In this document: in pieces, positions 1 to 5,950 of the stretch
Numbering within the stretch: position 1 is the first letter of the stretch
How the letters are laid out: each line of letters begins with the position of its first letter
Origin: CAZJYI01 sp964550025
GTDB lineage: Bacteria > Verrucomicrobiota > Kiritimatiellia > UBA8416 > CAYOBW01
Assembly: GCA_964550025.1 (NCBI GenBank)
Contig: CAZJYI010000331.1
Location: forward strand, 1-6,320
Length of the DNA stretch: 6,320 bases
Direction of reading: 5' to 3'
The notes under the pieces: model-generated
Database searches by the model: none
Seen by the model: only the letters and a program-made list of their open reading frames with translations
What the model was told of the DNA's origin: nothing
Translations under genes and position numbers: made by a program

Positions 1-55
1 TGTGGCCTTCGGCCACATCAACGCCGCCGTCAGGCGGCTCTCTGGAAAGCGCGCG
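1..55. repeat. Left arm of a 55-bp exact terminal inverted repeat
   Basis: Bases 1-55 are the exact reverse complement of 6266-6320; the match stops at base 56 (C on the left, T in the same reading of the right arm). The arm holds two tandem hairpins: TGTGGCC/GGCCACA around TTC (1-17) and GCCGCC/GGCGGC around GTCA (23-38). It lies 38 bp past the stop of the SIR2-family gene, so on the minus strand these hairpins could also help end that transcript, although no T-run is visible before the window ends. It may be a mobile-element end or a copy of a dispersed palindromic repeat; no transposase or target duplication is visible to decide. Confidence 0.9.
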
Positions 56-93
56 CTCCCCATCTGCAAAGGTATTTGGGCAGTGGCCCTACC

Positions 94-1092
94 CTATAAA
101 GCAACCGTGCCTTTCCGCAGTTCCCCCAGGAGTTCGCCAAACCGAACGGCGTAGGGGAAGGCTGAGCCGACGGTCTGATACCGCAGGAAGCGTTCACATA
201 CGCTTGCCGCTGTGGGTAGGCTGGTGTCGACGACCACGACACGTTTCCCCAAGGAAGACGTGTCCTGCTTCGATAGCCCTTCTGCGAAAAGATAGTCCAA
301 GTGGAGGTCTGTAGGAGGAAAGGAATGTCCGACAACGAGGATGACACGAGCTGATCCGAGAAGGGCGGCCGCGCCATTCCACACACTGGCGAAAGGCCCG
401 GCATGGCGAAGATTCTTGTTCCAGCTTGGTGGCAGCACGCAGGCTGCCTCCTTCGGGCCAGTGGTTGTTGCCACTGTGGCGAGGTCGAATGTCGAGTCTG
501 AAGGCCAGTTCACGGACCCGTGGAGTTTCAGGATTGGCACGGTTTCGTCTGAAAGCGACTCCCGATCTGCCGCGTAGCAGGTCCGGCAGTCAAGACTGTT
601 CAGAGCAGATTCAATGACAAGGTCGTAGTTCGTAGTGACGACAGCAACACGGAACGACCGAAGCAGATAACCGAAGAAACTGCGGTACGTTTCGAGGTCC
701 TCTGTATCCCCCTGAGTTACTGCGCCGTAGACGACGGCAATTCCTTGCTCAAGCGCGGCAATCGCCTCCTCAACCGTCGGGCCGTCTGAGCTGGGAACGA
801 ACCTAAGCCCCCCGGGAGTCGCTTCTTGTGTTGCGACGCGATACTGCGGGCCGTGGAGAAGCTGGCGGAACGCCATTGCACTGTATGCAGCTTCGAGGTT
901 GGGGGCCGCGCGCATCGCGTAGTCAGTGAAGTAGTAAGCTGCCCGAATACTCCTGAGAAGATCCTCGGAGAGGCAAGACTCCGCAGTCGCCCTGAAATCC
1001 GCCATGACCGGTGCCCCCGCTTCAGCCGAAAACCCCGCGCCGGTGAAGAGAAGGAGCAGGGGCTTGTCATGCGAGTCGAGCGTTCCGGCCAT
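94..1092 (-). CDS. SIR2-family protein, compact stand-alone NAD-binding domain
   Basis: Predicted 332-residue cytoplasmic protein of the SIR2 superfamily, which binds NAD and either deacylates proteins or hydrolyses NAD. Motifs seen in order: glycine-rich FTGAGFSAEAGAP...DFR (residues 16-34), TTNYD (153-157, with Asn155 at the conserved catalytic position), LHGSVNW (190-196, with His191 as the expected catalytic histidine), and VVGHSFPPTD (253-262), the late NAD-binding motif. The sirtuin zinc ribbon is missing: the only close cysteine pair, C169-x2-C172, lies before the LHGS motif instead of after it. That resembles the SIR2 domains of bacterial defence and NADase proteins more than classical deacetylases (inference). 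The start at 1092 is chosen because GGAG lies 6 nt upstream and it clears the preceding gene by 20 nt; an earlier ATG at 1200 would overlap that gene by 88 nt. No signal peptide or membrane segment. Likely co-transcribed with the FGE-domain gene. Family call firm, activity unproven. Confidence 0.88.
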   Translation of the reverse strand: MAGTLDSHDKPLLLLFTGAGFSAEAGAPVMADFRATAESCLSEDLLRSIRAAYYFTDYAMRAAPNLEAAYSAMAFRQLLHGPQYRVATQEATPGGLRFVPSSDGPTVEEAIAALEQGIAVVYGAVTQGDTEDLETYRSFFGYLLRSFRVAVVTTNYDLVIESALNSLDCRTCYAADRESLSDETVPILKLHGSVNWPSDSTFDLATVATTTGPKEAACVLPPSWNKNLRHAGPFASVWNGAAALLGSARVILVVGHSFPPTDLHLDYLFAEGLSKQDTSSLGKRVVVVDTSLPTAASVCERFLRYQTVGSAFPYAVRFGELLGELRKGTVAL

Positions 1093-1113
1093 ATTGCACT
1101 CCGGGCAGACGGT
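1087..1113 (-). promoter_or_regulatory. Ribosome binding site deciding the start of the SIR2-family gene
   Basis: On the minus strand the TGA of the FGE-domain gene (1115-1113) is followed by a 20-nt gap containing CCCGGAG, then TGCAAT and the ATG at 1092. The GGAG at 6-nt spacing is a good Shine-Dalgarno match. The tight spacing supports a two-gene operon and the shorter SIR2 start. Confidence 0.6.
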
Positions 1114-2966
1114 CAGTGTCCAATGACAACCCTGAACTGGCCAGCGTCGTACGATGGAACAGTGAGGGCGGGGTTGTGGAATCTCCTGGCGACTCGGCAA
1201 TGGCGGCCATCTGCAAGGTAGCTGCCGCCCCGCTGAACTCGCTCATCGCCAGTATTCGGGCCGTGAGGGTCTGTCTGTGCTGACGACGGGTAAGTGCCGT
1301 AACGGTCCCATACCCATTCAATCATGTTGCCAGCCATGTCCCGAATGCCATAAGCGGTTTTGGCAAAGAAATCAACCGGTGTTGTACGTGGCTGGGATGG
1401 CCACGCGCCAGGGTGGTACGCGTCTGGAGTGGGGTTGTTGTCGTAGGGCACGAACAGTTTCGAGGAGTAGTAGTTCGCGTAGCCGTGGTTGATGAGATCT
1501 CCCCAGGGAAAGCGCTTGTTGGCCAACCCGTTGCGCGCTGCATACTCCCATTCGGCTTCGGTCGGAAGACGATAGCCGTTGGCCGTCCATTTGACCTTCC
1601 CATTGGTCATGTCGATTTGACCTTGGCGGTAGACCGTGGTTTGCGCGGTCGTAGTGTAGTAGCAGGGCAGTCGGTTCTCGCGCTCGCTTCGCGCGTTGCA
1701 CCACTTGAGGATGTCGTACCAGTTGATGTTGTAGACCGGGTGATCTGTGGCGTGGGCTTGGGGCGTGTTGCCGTAGCCAAAGCCCTCGAACGTGTACCCG
1801 TTCGACTTCGCCCAGTTGTAAACAGTATCCCATTCGGCCTTGGACACCTTTGTCTCTTTGATGTGGAAGGAGCTAACTGTGACCTGGTGTGTCGGGAGTT
1901 CATCTGCAAACACGCCGTCTCCCTTTGTGTCCCCCATAGTGAATGTTCCACCGGTGATCGCCACCATATCGTCGGGAATCGGCGGCTCGGTATATGTCCC
2001 CGTGGCGGTTGTAGTCTGGTTCTTGTTGACGGTGACAGCTTCGTCATCCGGTTCTTCCCATCCAACGATGGTCTTATAGGTGACAGTGTAGCCGCCGACG
2101 GCCAGTCCGCTTTCCGTGTGAGCGCTGTCGAACCACGATGATCCGCCGTTGATACTCCACTGAGCGCCTGCGCTGACTGCGTCGGTAGGTGAGATCGTGA
2201 CCCGGAGAGACCCAGTTTGCTGAACGTACGTGGCATTGGTGACCGTTGTCGTGTCTCTGGTGATGGCGACGGACTTGTTCGAGGGTTCATCCCACCCAGC
2301 GGTGGGCTTGAAGGACACCGTATAGCCGCCGACCAGCAAGTCACCTAACGTATCCCCGCTGTTCCGCCAGCTTGCTCCGGCGTCAATGCTCCACTTGGCC
2401 CCCGCAGAAACCGCGCCTGCGGGCGCGAGGTCGACGCGCAAGGAGCCAGTGTGAGGTACATAGGTACCCGTTGCGAATGTCGACTGGTCGCGGGTGACTG
2501 ACACTCCTTGGTCAACCGGCGTATCCCAATCTGCAATGGGCTTGAATGTCAGCGTATAGTCACCGGTTGGCAGGCCGCACGCTAAGCCGCTGTCATTCCA
2601 AGCGGCTCCCCCGTTGACACTCCATTTTGCCCCGCCAGCGACGGCCTCCGAGGGGGCGATTGTGACCTGCAACGTGCCGGTCGCGATGATCGCAACAACT
2701 CGATAGCACATGGGGACGAAGACGGTTATGCTCTGCTCGTCGTTTGTGGGGATATGGACCAGAGACTGCCACGAGTTTGTCCATGGGCCACCTGGATAGG
2801 GCGCCCACTCGACGGTGTACTCCAAGGCATTGTCAAGTTGCTCGAAAGTCAATTCGCCCGTGCTCTCAAAGGCCGTAATAACGAGATTGCTCCCCGCACT
2901 GGCCGAGAAGGGCGCACCAAGCAGGGCGGCAGACAGTATGCAAACGGATACAATGGCTCTATTCAT
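1113..2966 (-). CDS. Secreted FGE/SUMF1-domain protein with three PEGA-like repeats, catalytic Cys missing
   Basis: Predicted 617-residue exported protein. Residues 1-24 form a signal peptide: positive start MNR, a hydrophobic core and an A-S-A cleavage site before Gly25. Residues 25-92 are a beta domain (LTFEQL..., YTVEWA, GPW, VPMCYRVVA). Three tandem repeats of about 75 residues follow (96-169, 173-247, 251-325), each with the pattern G-x-L-x-V, A-V-S-x-G-A-x-W-S, G-x-Y-T, G-W/D-W and ending T-Y; they resemble PEGA-like surface domains. Residues 334-616 are a formylglycine-generating-enzyme/sulfatase-modifying-factor domain: MVAITGGTFTMGD (334-346), GYRLPTEAEWEYAARNG (464-480), GNMIEWVWD (546-554) and RGGSY (579-583). 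Aligned by eye with human FGE, Cys336 is replaced by Ala585 and Cys341 is kept as Cys590, so it is probably not an active FGE; a binding or structural C-type-lectin-like role is more likely (inference). The start at 2966 fits the signal peptide and a GAGG-type ribosome site; the frame stays open upstream to 3194 without protein-like sequence. Confidence 0.88.
   Translation of the reverse strand: MNRAIVSVCILSAALLGAPFSASAGSNLVITAFESTGELTFEQLDNALEYTVEWAPYPGGPWTNSWQSLVHIPTNDEQSITVFVPMCYRVVAIIATGTLQVTIAPSEAVAGGAKWSVNGGAAWNDSGLACGLPTGDYTLTFKPIADWDTPVDQGVSVTRDQSTFATGTYVPHTGSLRVDLAPAGAVSAGAKWSIDAGASWRNSGDTLGDLLVGGYTVSFKPTAGWDEPSNKSVAITRDTTTVTNATYVQQTGSLRVTISPTDAVSAGAQWSINGGSSWFDSAHTESGLAVGGYTVTYKTIVGWEEPDDEAVTVNKNQTTTATGTYTEPPIPDDMVAITGGTFTMGDTKGDGVFADELPTHQVTVSSFHIKETKVSKAEWDTVYNWAKSNGYTFEGFGYGNTPQAHATDHPVYNINWYDILKWCNARSERENRLPCYYTTTAQTTVYRQGQIDMTNGKVKWTANGYRLPTEAEWEYAARNGLANKRFPWGDLINHGYANYYSSKLFVPYDNNPTPDAYHPGAWPSQPRTTPVDFFAKTAYGIRDMAGNMIEWVWDRYGTYPSSAQTDPHGPNTGDERVQRGGSYLADGRHCRVARRFHNPALTVPSYDAGQFRVVIGH
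1992..2681 (-). repeat. Three tandem coding repeats of about 75 codons
   Basis: The stretch encodes three consecutive beta-rich repeats of the FGE-domain protein at 2681-2460, 2450-2226 and 2216-1992. They share the order GxLxV, AVSxGAxWS, GG or AG, SW, GxYT, W, and a closing T-Y. The protein-level similarity is clear but the copies differ at many positions, so the duplications look old and not a recent slippage array. Such repeats usually act as stalks or binding modules in exported proteins. Confidence 0.8.
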
Positions 2967-2990
2967 GGTCCACCTCGCTTTCTTCGCTAT
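2967..2990 (-). promoter_or_regulatory. Ribosome binding site for the FGE-domain gene
   Basis: On the minus strand AAGCGAGGTGGACC stands directly before the ATG at 2966, giving a GAGG(TGG) Shine-Dalgarno match with about 5-7 nt spacing. It supports starting at the signal peptide and not at upstream in-frame codons. I could not pick a convincing -35/-10 pair in the stretch just upstream. Confidence 0.55.
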
Positions 2991-3091
2991 ACGCCGACGA
3001 TCAAGTCCCCTACTTTCATCTTTCCGACCGCAAGGCCAGCATAAAAGAGGCGCGGACACCCGCCACGCCCTACGGAGGGACCGCGAAGCCC

Positions 3092-3155
3092 CAGGAAGGA
3101 ACATAACGGGGCCGCGCCCGATTGGGCGCGTTCCCGCGAGTTCGTTCCTTCCCTG
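3092..3155. repeat. Long imperfect hairpin upstream of the FGE-domain gene
   Basis: The outer arms pair GGAAGGAAC (3094-3102) with GTTCCTTCC (3144-3152); a middle CGGG/CCCG pairs further in; the core is a perfect 7-bp stem CGCGCCC (3113-3119) with GGGCGCG (3124-3130) closing a GATT loop. The structure spans 64 nt and lies about 125 nt before the ATG at 2966, so on the minus strand it could sit in the 5' untranslated region or near the promoter. No T-run follows on either strand, which argues against a simple intrinsic terminator. Confidence 0.7.
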
Positions 3156-3172
3156 AAAATTCGCGGTTTTCC

Positions 3173-3199
3173 GTAGGAGCGAATCTTGCGTCAACGCAA
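3173..3199 (+). repeat. GTAG-led REP-like hairpin
   Basis: GTAGGAGC (3173-3180) is followed by a TTGCG (3186-3190) / CGCAA (3195-3199) stem with a TCAA loop. A GTAG foot next to an imperfect palindrome is the form of REP elements mobilised by REP-associated transposases. The similarity is by form only; no such transposase is in the window. Confidence 0.4.
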
Positions 3200-3403
3200 A
3201 ATCTGTTGTGCTAGTCAGTCAATCGTGTCGTTCCGGTCTCCTGAGAACTTAGTCGTGAGGGGCGACAGCCGCCCACCCGTTGAGAGTCCTTATCGCACAA
3301 TTCGATATGCGGGACAAGTGATTTCACTCTTTGCGCTTGACAAGCGATGACGTTGCCCCGGAACTGCCGTAGCCTCCGCCGTGCGAAGGGCTTGTGGAGG
3401 GGA

Positions 3404-3446
3404 TGCCCGCACAGCGGGCAAGGCGGCGCGTATTCGCGTAGCCGCC
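3404..3446. repeat. Two adjacent strong hairpins
   Basis: The first is a perfect 7-bp stem TGCCCGC/GCGGGCA with an ACA loop (3404-3420). The second starts two bases later and pairs GGCGGC (3422-3427) with GCCGCC (3441-3446) around an inner GCG-TATT-CGC. They lie about 200 nt past the stop of the nuclease-fold gene on the minus strand. Neither is followed by a T-run, so a dispersed palindromic repeat is more likely than a terminator. Confidence 0.65.
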
Positions 3447-3638
3447 GACCGCTCCGCAAGTCCTGAGCGCGGGAAGAAGGAGGCTCAGGCAGGGAGGGGC
3501 ACGGCAGTGCGAAGGCAAGGGCCTGTGTGGGGTGGAGACCGGAAGGCCAGCGCGGCGAATGAGCGTAGAGCGCGAAGCGTACTCAGCGAATGAACCGGGC
3601 CGGACAACGGGCGACGGCGCAAAAGGCGTCTTCGAGAG

Positions 3639-5348
3639 TCACTCTGCGAACTTCTCCGCGACTCGCTCGGCAATCTCCTGGGCTCTGTCTCCGGCATCCT
3701 CGTCGTAACGCACGACGTGAAGCTCGACGCCCTGGGCGCGGCACGCCTCGGCCTTCCGGTTGTCGCGGTCCTGAACGGCTGCAAAGCCGGGCGGGCCGCC
3801 GAAGAAGTCCACGGGCTCGAAGTGCTGACGGCCCATGTACTCGATTGCAACGGCTGCCTCGGGAATGAACACGTCCAGATGTTGCGGCGCGACCCATGCG
3901 GGCTGCGCATGCTGGATTACCTGCCGACCCTTTAGCTTCGTCTTGAGAAGCTGATAGAGCTGGTTTTCCGAAACCCAGGTGGTCTTTCCAATCTCGCGTT
4001 TCCATCTGGCCTCAAGCCACTTGGCGGCGGCATTGAGAAGGTCGTTCCACTCGGCCATGTTGCGCGGTGTCTTCGGTGCTCCTTTGCGTCCGCCCCCGAA
4101 TAAGTCCTTCACCGGGGCGGCTGTGCCGGACCGCCAAGTCTCCGCGACCGCATCGGCGACACCCGCGCCTTTGGAGGCCAACCAATCATCAAGACGGATC
4201 TCCGCCCAGTCCCGGAAATAGGCCAGCTTGCGGATGTCAAAGAAGTGACGGTAGGTGTCCGGCTCGATCAGAGCCGTGAAAGAACCGCGTTGCTGAAAGA
4301 GGCCTGTAAGCACGTCCTCGCCCGTGAGTGGCAAGCCGTGCTCAAACTTGAGTTGGAGCAGATCGCCGAAGTAGTGGCGGTTCATGACCGGATGAGAGCC
4401 AAGCAACTTGGCTTTCGTGTCCGGCGGGATGTCACGCTTGAGGAAACTGCTGTGTCCCAGCGCGGAGAACAGCACCGTTTGTGAAACCGACATGATGCCC
4501 GACCCGGTGACGAGCTGGATGAACTGCCGGAGTGATGAGTCGTCGCCGTTCTCTGCAAACCGGTCGAGGGCTTGCTGTGCTTCGTTCACGATCGAGTCAC
4601 AGCGAGTCAGGTAGTCGAGAACGTGCCTGGCTCGTGGGGTGTCCCCTTTCGCCGTGGCTTGCTCCACGGACACGGGGGCGACCCGTGCTGCACGGGGCAC
4701 GGAACGTCTCTGGATCTTCGCTGTGGTCTTCTCCTCCGAATAGGCCGGATCGGTGCGGAACCTCTCCCACTCACGTACCTTCTGCTTGAAGACGCTCGTC
4801 AGAATGGTCTTGATTTCAGGCAGCGTGGCAAGATCAAGGTTGTTCAAGGAAATGGCGAGCATCTCAAGGTAAGGCCGCGCACTGACTTCAGAACGACCGC
4901 AGATAACATGCCCGGTGGTGAAACCGCGCGAGAAATCGGCTTTCTGGAACCGCTCGACATAGAGAGTCCATTGCTCACGGACAAAGGCGAGTTTCATCAA
5001 ACGGTCATAGTCCGGCTGGGTGCGGTACGATTGCGCTTCGCTCTTGGGGTTCAGATAGTGCGCCTCGGCGGCGTCGAGGTCGCCGACAATCCAACTCAGA
5101 TCCCCGAGTTTCCGAGTGTGACCGATTGAGGCATAGTACGCCTTGGCCTGATCGAAGCAGCCGGAAGCCATGTAGGCATCAGTGAGATAGCCGTCATGCG
5201 GCGGGACACCTGACTTGATGGCGACGAAGACCTTCTCGCAAGGCAAGAGTTCGGACTGGGGCGTCTGCGCGAGGATGTCGAACAGGACATGCCGCGCAAT
5301 CGAGTAGCCCGTCATCTCAAGTGGATTTTCGCCTTGCCATATCTTCAT
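3639..5348 (-). CDS. Unrecognised protein: helical body plus C-terminal PD-(D/E)XK/EDxHD-like nuclease domain
   Basis: Predicted 569-residue soluble protein with no signal peptide or membrane segment. Residues 1-200 look all-helical and TPR-like (for example 58-72 AYMASGCFDQAKAYY and 89-99 GDLDAAEAHYL). Residues 205-240 are a charged linker, 241-450 a second helical region. The C-terminal part looks like a restriction-endonuclease fold: Glu461 in a helix (SENQLYQLLKTKLKGR), then Asp492 in LDVFIP, Glu503 in VAIEYMG, Gln508-His509, a DFFGG loop (514-518) and RDNRK (528-532), ending in a beta strand LHVVRYDED. This order matches VSR/EDxHD-type nucleases in DUF559-like proteins (from memory). I do not recognise the whole protein. 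The start is uncertain: 5348 is the first plausible ATG and lacks a clear ribosome site; 36 more upstream codons look fairly protein-like but hold no ATG, GTG or TTG, and beyond them the frame runs open through GC-rich hairpins. A nucleic-acid-cutting or defence role is inference. Confidence 0.75.
   Translation of the reverse strand: MKIWQGENPLEMTGYSIARHVLFDILAQTPQSELLPCEKVFVAIKSGVPPHDGYLTDAYMASGCFDQAKAYYASIGHTRKLGDLSWIVGDLDAAEAHYLNPKSEAQSYRTQPDYDRLMKLAFVREQWTLYVERFQKADFSRGFTTGHVICGRSEVSARPYLEMLAISLNNLDLATLPEIKTILTSVFKQKVREWERFRTDPAYSEEKTTAKIQRRSVPRAARVAPVSVEQATAKGDTPRARHVLDYLTRCDSIVNEAQQALDRFAENGDDSSLRQFIQLVTGSGIMSVSQTVLFSALGHSSFLKRDIPPDTKAKLLGSHPVMNRHYFGDLLQLKFEHGLPLTGEDVLTGLFQQRGSFTALIEPDTYRHFFDIRKLAYFRDWAEIRLDDWLASKGAGVADAVAETWRSGTAAPVKDLFGGGRKGAPKTPRNMAEWNDLLNAAAKWLEARWKREIGKTTWVSENQLYQLLKTKLKGRQVIQHAQPAWVAPQHLDVFIPEAAVAIEYMGRQHFEPVDFFGGPPGFAAVQDRDNRKAEACRAQGVELHVVRYDEDAGDRAQEIAERVAEKFAE
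3693..3986 (-). other. Nuclease-like domain of the 3639-5348 protein
   Basis: This segment encodes residues 455-552. The candidate metal-binding set is Glu461, Asp492, Glu503 and His509, with RDNRK at 528-532 as the basic helix that often follows. The pattern 'strand with D, strand with E, then Q-H, FFGG loop, RD..K, short strand' is shared with VSR-like and homing-endonuclease-related EDxHD proteins. All key acidic residues look present, so the domain may be active. Confidence 0.6.
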
Positions 5349-5516
5349 GTTTGCTGGGGATGCATGATAGGACGCGAGAGCGACAAAGTACAGTCGGCCT
5401 TGGAATGTGGGCAGACGGAACAGCGCGCGGAAGTGCGCTGTGAGAGTCTGCCGGGTGTGTGGGATAGTTGCGATCTTGCTTGTTGAACGGTGGGATTCGG
5501 AGAGTCGTTCCGCGGA

Positions 5517-5529
5517 GCCGCGAAGCGGC
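5517..5529 (+). repeat. C-GAA-G triloop mini-hairpin
   Basis: GCCGC pairs perfectly with GCGGC around a GAA triloop closed by C-G. The single-stranded DNA motif GCGAAGC is known to fold into an exceptionally stable mini-hairpin. The same C-GAA-G turn occurs at 5622-5636, 3571-3579 and in both window-end repeats. Confidence 0.7.
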
Positions 5530-5532
5530 GAC

Positions 5533-5568
5533 CTCAGCGAAGCCAAGCCCGCGCAGGCTGAGCTTGGC
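5533..5568. repeat. Overlapping, mutually exclusive inverted repeats
   Basis: GCCAAGC (5542-5548) pairs perfectly with GCTTGGC (5562-5568). An alternative stem pairs CTCAGC (5533-5538) with GCTGAG (5557-5562). The two stems compete for the same bases at 5562, so only one can form at a time. They lie about 190-220 bp upstream of the putative start of the nuclease-fold gene. Confidence 0.6.
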
Positions 5569-5576
5569 CCGGCGCG

Positions 5577-5599
5577 CCGCCTGGCAAGAGAACAGGCGG
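5577..5599. repeat. Perfect 7-bp hairpin
   Basis: CCGCCTG (5577-5583) pairs with CAGGCGG (5593-5599) around a 9-nt purine-rich loop GCAAGAGAA. It directly follows the overlapping stems at 5533-5568. Confidence 0.65.
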
Positions 5600-5621
5600 G
5601 CCGGCGGCAATCTTGAACGTG

Positions 5622-5636
5622 CAGGCCGAAGGCCTG
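5622..5636 (+). repeat. C-GAA-G triloop hairpin resembling the window-end repeat
   Basis: CAGGCC pairs perfectly with GGCCTG around GAA. The core GGCCGAAGGCC (11 bases) is identical to the core of the outer hairpin of the 55-bp repeat at 6304-6320 and its complement at 1-17. This suggests that the end repeat belongs to a wider family of intergenic hairpins. Confidence 0.7.
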
Positions 5637-5719
5637 AGCGTTGCCGTCTTCCTTCCGGCGGGGGCCTGAGAGCCGGGCGCGAGACGCGTAGCGGCTGACG
5701 CGCACGGCGAGAAGGCCTT

Positions 5720-5739
5720 GGGTGGGTGGGGGCTCGGGG
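5720..5739 (+). other. G-quadruplex motif
   Basis: Four G-runs with short loops on the plus strand: GGG (5720-5722), T, GGG (5724-5726), T, GGGGG (5728-5732), CTC, GGGG (5736-5739). Loops of 1, 1 and 3 nt predict a stable parallel G-quadruplex. The plus strand is the template strand for the downstream minus-strand gene. It shares bases with the hairpin at 5726-5784. Confidence 0.65.
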
Positions 5740-5784
5740 CCGTTCTGAAGCGTAGCGGAAGAACGGACGCGGCCCAGCGCCCAC
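5726..5784. repeat. Two-tier hairpin with a GAAGCGTAGCGGA loop
   Basis: The inner stem CCGTTCT (5740-5746) pairs perfectly with AGAACGG (5760-5766) around a 13-nt loop carrying GTAG. The outer stem pairs GTGGGGGC (5726-5733) with GCGCCCAC (5777-5784) with one mismatch. It overlaps the G-quadruplex motif, so the two folds compete. Confidence 0.6.
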
Positions 5785-5918
5785 CCCCCGCCGGACATGT
5801 CCACAACGGTTGATTCCGCCCATGCCTTGACCTTCGTGGACTCGTTCAAGGGCCGTGTGCGCGATCCTCGCAAGCCGTTTTTCACTCCTTCGTCAGACAC
5901 GGGCCGATTTCCGGCGTT

Positions 5919-5936
5919 TGGCCGGGATCCCGGCCA
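5919..5936. repeat. 18-bp perfect palindrome
   Basis: TGGCCGGGA and its exact complement TCCCGGCCA meet without a spacer at 5927/5928. It is the first of three consecutive palindromic units ending at 5993. A loopless palindrome fits a dimeric protein binding site better than an RNA terminator. Confidence 0.75.
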
Positions 5937-5950
5937 GGCGTGGCGATCGT

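Larger units (their letters stand above)
2967..3638. other. Gene-free intergenic region with a hairpin cluster
   Basis: This 672-bp gap lies between the stop of the nuclease-fold gene and the start of the FGE-domain gene, both on the minus strand. Open frames here (for example 3211-3459 minus) are arginine- and proline-rich, low in protein character and interrupted by palindromes, so I treat them as non-coding. Contents: a long imperfect hairpin (3092-3155), a small A/T-rich hairpin (3155-3171), a TTGCG/CGCAA hairpin beside a GTAGGAGC motif (3173-3199), two strong hairpins (3404-3420, 3422-3446), an 8-bp direct repeat GCGAATGA (3555-3562, 3586-3593) around a CGC-GAA-GCG mini-hairpin, and several GCGTAG words. 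The promoter of the downstream two-gene unit should lie here, but I cannot place it. Confidence 0.7.

Noticed and set aside
1..55. Integron attC site.
   Set aside because: The hairpins are present, but I find no RYYYAAC / GTTRRRY pair in the right arrangement and no integrase.
1093..1200. Longer SIR2-family protein starting at 1200.
   Set aside because: It would overlap the FGE-domain gene by 88 nt, the extra 36 residues look unstructured, and the ATG at 1092 has a good ribosome site.
1113..1240. C-terminal FGE-type segment as the variable region of a diversity-generating retroelement.
   Set aside because: The fold and the RGGSY...FRVV layout fit DGR targets, but no reverse transcriptase or near-copy template is in the window and the segment has only one AAC codon, not the adenine-rich codons expected.
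1413..2344. Long frames on the plus strand (1413-2141) and in another minus frame (1607-2344).
   Set aside because: Both overlap the well-supported FGE-domain gene and their translations show no family motifs.
2967..3194. Longer FGE-domain protein starting at 3194.
   Set aside because: The extra 76 residues are arginine-rich, run through a hairpin and would bury the clear signal peptide that starts at 2966.
3333..3362. Plus-strand promoter with TTGACA at 3337-3342.
   Set aside because: There is no matching -10 box at the right spacing and no plus-strand gene downstream.
3211..3459. Small minus-strand protein with a CPLCGH zinc-ribbon-like motif.
   Set aside because: Only one C-x2-C pair is present, the motif comes from the perfect hairpin at 3404-3420, and no ribosome site or conserved pattern supports it.
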